Assembly: GCA_002887195.1 (NCBI GenBank)
Contig: PJAB01000869.1
Coordinates: 1 to 19,657, forward strand
Direction: 5' to 3'
DNA from: Chrysochromulina parva
Lineage: Eukaryota; Haptophyta; Prymnesiales; Chrysochromulinaceae
DNA length: 19,657 nt
Position numbers and translations under genes: made by a program. Position 1 is the first letter of the stretch. The number at the start of each line of letters is the position of its first letter. Of this stretch, positions 18,005-19,657 are shown in pieces. Below the pieces are notes generated by a model, which had not been told where the DNA came from, did not search any database, and saw only the letters and a program-made list of their open reading frames with translations.

Positions 18005-19657
18005 ATGAAAGTTGGTGCCTTCACTGTTAAAAGGTCAGCTCTCGGGCTCAATGGCATCCCTCAGTCCGGACAGGCGCGCCGATCTCCGCACGATCTGATG
18101 GAGAAAACGATTAGCATCGACGCCCTCGCGGAGGATGTCCTTATAGTTCTGTTCCGCTACCTCGATCAGACGACCGATTGGCCATCTTGCGAGTGCACGT
18201 GCCAGTGTTGGCGCAAGTTGGTCTCATCCCAGCGAACAGTTGTGCACCTGCCGGCATGGGCACCTGAGCCCTTGCAGCGGCTTGGGATTCTGGCCGCACG
18301 CCGCTCTTCGATGGCTCTGCGTGAGCTCGAGATACACGTCAGAAGAGATTCGCTGAGTACTCGCCAACGACTCTCTGAGGTCGTTGAACTCGTCAAGAGC
18401 TCAGCGAGCTCGCTCACGTCCTTGGTCGTCAATAGCCAGCAGGAGATCCATGGGATCGAACGGCCGCAGCTCCCGGTGCTGCTCCTGCAACGGCTCGCTA
18501 CCGCACCTACGCTGCCGCTCCGCCGGCTCAGTTTCGGCAAGATGGCCTTCTCGCACACCGACGCAGCACCCCTCTTTGAGCGCCTCGGTCGCGATGACGC
18601 TAAGGTGGAGGAGCTGTGCCTGGATGGCTGGTCTTTCGGCGATGAAGGCGGGGGTCCGTTGCTACTCGCGCCCCTCATGCCACGCCTGCACACGCTGAGC
18701 CTCGCGGGCTGTGCAGCTTGCAGCTCCGATGGTGTTGCACGCATGCTGCAAGGCTCGACACTCACCGCGATCGACCTCTCCAGAGTGCGTCTCACCCCGG
18801 CCTGGCTGCGCGCGTGCCTGCCACCCCTGGCGCCACTGCGCCGCTCGCTCCGGCGGCTCGGCCTGTCGGGCTTCACTGGGCTGCCGGCGGCGAGCTTCGC
18901 CTACGCACTCAGCGCTTGCGAGAGGCTCACCGACATCGACTTCTCCGCGTCGCTGCTGAACGACGCCGCGCTGCGCGACGCGGCCATGACGAATATGGAG
19001 TTCCGCGGTGCGCCGGCGCATCTGGCTGGCTTGCAGCGCGTATGCTTGACCGAGTGCTCGAATGTGACGGACGTGGGGCTCGCTGAGCTATGCAATGCGG
19101 CTGGGCCGACCCTATGCTCTCTCGCCGTCGGGGGTCCGTTCACGTCCCTGCATGACCTCGGGGCCTCCCTCATCGCCACCAAGTGCCGACCGACGTTGCG
19201 CCACCTTCGGTTCGTCTGGTTCCAACCGCCCGCTTCTGGGAGCGCGCGCTCTCAGCCCTTTGATTTCACCGGGCCCGACTCCAAGGGGTACGGACTGACG
19301 ACAATCGGCGCGAAGCTTGGCTCACATCTGGAGCACCTCGACCTCTCCGGCTCGGTCGGCTTGCCAGCTGCGGTGCTCGAGAAGCTGCTTCCGCGGATGG
19401 GCCCGGGCTGCACGCGGCTGCGTGTGCTCGAGCTCGGCGGATGCGACGAGCTCACTGACGAGATCCTTGCGGGCTACTTTCCACGCGCCCACAGCTTGCG
19501 CCGGCTCAGCGTACCGCGCTGCACCAAGCTCACCGACCTGACTGCCGAGCTCATTGCCACCGGGCGCAAGCGGGCGCTCCGAGCCCTTCGAGTGCTCGAC
19601 ATCAGCGACTGCGAGCGCATTTCGCCCAATGGTCAGCGGAAGCTGGAGCAGGCCGTG
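18005..19657 (+). CDS. F-box/LRR protein (C-terminally incomplete)
   Basis: Open from ATG 18005 to the right edge, 551 residues with no stop; an in-frame Met at 18098 is an alternative start just before the F-box. Residues about 36-85 form the F-box: SIDALAEDVLIVLFRYLD, then CECTCQCWRKLVSS. The rest is a run of leucine-rich repeats of the cysteine-containing FBXL type, for example LHTLSLAGCAACSSDGVA, LQRVCLTECSNVTDVGLAEL, LRVLELGGCDELTDEIL and LRVLDISDCERISPNG. In this family the F-box docks on Skp1 and the LRR arc selects the substrate for an SCF ubiquitin ligase. Several central repeats are irregular. The C-terminus is beyond the window. Divergent partner is the glycosyltransferase-like gene. 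Confidence 0.87.
   Translation, partial: MKVGAFTVKRSALGLNGIPQSGQARRSPHDLMEKTISIDALAEDVLIVLFRYLDQTTDWPSCECTCQCWRKLVSSQRTVVHLPAWAPEPLQRLGILAARRSSMALRELEIHVRRDSLSTRQRLSEVVELVKSSASSLTSLVVNSQQEIHGIERPQLPVLLLQRLATAPTLPLRRLSFGKMAFSHTDAAPLFERLGRDDAKVEELCLDGWSFGDEGGGPLLLAPLMPRLHTLSLAGCAACSSDGVARMLQGSTLTAIDLSRVRLTPAWLRACLPPLAPLRRSLRRLGLSGFTGLPAASFAYALSACERLTDIDFSASLLNDAALRDAAMTNMEFRGAPAHLAGLQRVCLTECSNVTDVGLAELCNAAGPTLCSLAVGGPFTSLHDLGASLIATKCRPTLRHLRFVWFQPPASGSARSQPFDFTGPDSKGYGLTTIGAKLGSHLEHLDLSGSVGLPAAVLEKLLPRMGPGCTRLRVLELGGCDELTDEILAGYFPRAHSLRRLSVPRCTKLTDLTAELIATGRKRALRALRVLDISDCERISPNGQRKLEQAV

Overview
This is nuclear DNA from a GC-rich eukaryotic microalga or similar protist. Long intron-poor reading frames, short GT-AG introns, and the domain types (CW zinc finger, Sfi1-like repeats, F-box/LRR, F-box/RCC1, plant-like inositol-3-phosphate synthase) are eukaryotic, and no bacterial operon or mobile-element signal is seen. 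Codon third positions are strongly G/C, which leaves many antisense frames open; these were treated as shadows. A haptophyte or related phytoplankton lineage would fit, but this is inference and the species cannot be fixed from the sequence. The first 76 bases are pure G and look like an assembly or sequencing edge.

Layout, left to right: (1) minus strand, 2199 to beyond the left edge, a CW-type zinc-finger protein with a second Cys/His cluster, polyQ and polyA tracts; (2) minus strand, 6526-2462, a 1354-residue Trp-rich repeat protein resembling Sfi1 centrin-binding proteins, carrying three kinds of in-frame DNA repeat; (3) minus strand, 8803-6926, inositol-3-phosphate synthase in three exons, whose first two small exons were recovered from homology and splice sites; (4) a 120-base divergent promoter; (5) plus strand, 8924-16123, most likely one giant gene of 2366 residues joined across a 99-base intron made of 10-base tandem repeats. 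Its order is a degenerate CHAT/caspase-like domain, an NB-like core lacking a P-loop, a PH-like domain, an SF1 helicase, helical RGE repeats, an F-box and RCC1 repeats interrupted by a SAP-like motif; (6) minus strand, 17968-16388, a possible glycosyltransferase-like protein; (7) plus strand, 18005 to beyond the right edge, an F-box/LRR protein, head to head with (6) and only 36 bases away.

The genes do not form one pathway. MIPS is housekeeping inositol metabolism. The CW protein is probably a chromatin reader and the Trp-repeat protein probably belongs to the centrosome/basal body. The giant gene and the F-box/LRR gene are both candidate substrate receptors for SCF ubiquitin ligases. The giant gene is the most unusual item: an immune-receptor-like front half with its catalytic residues apparently lost, fused to a helicase and an F-box/RCC1 tail.
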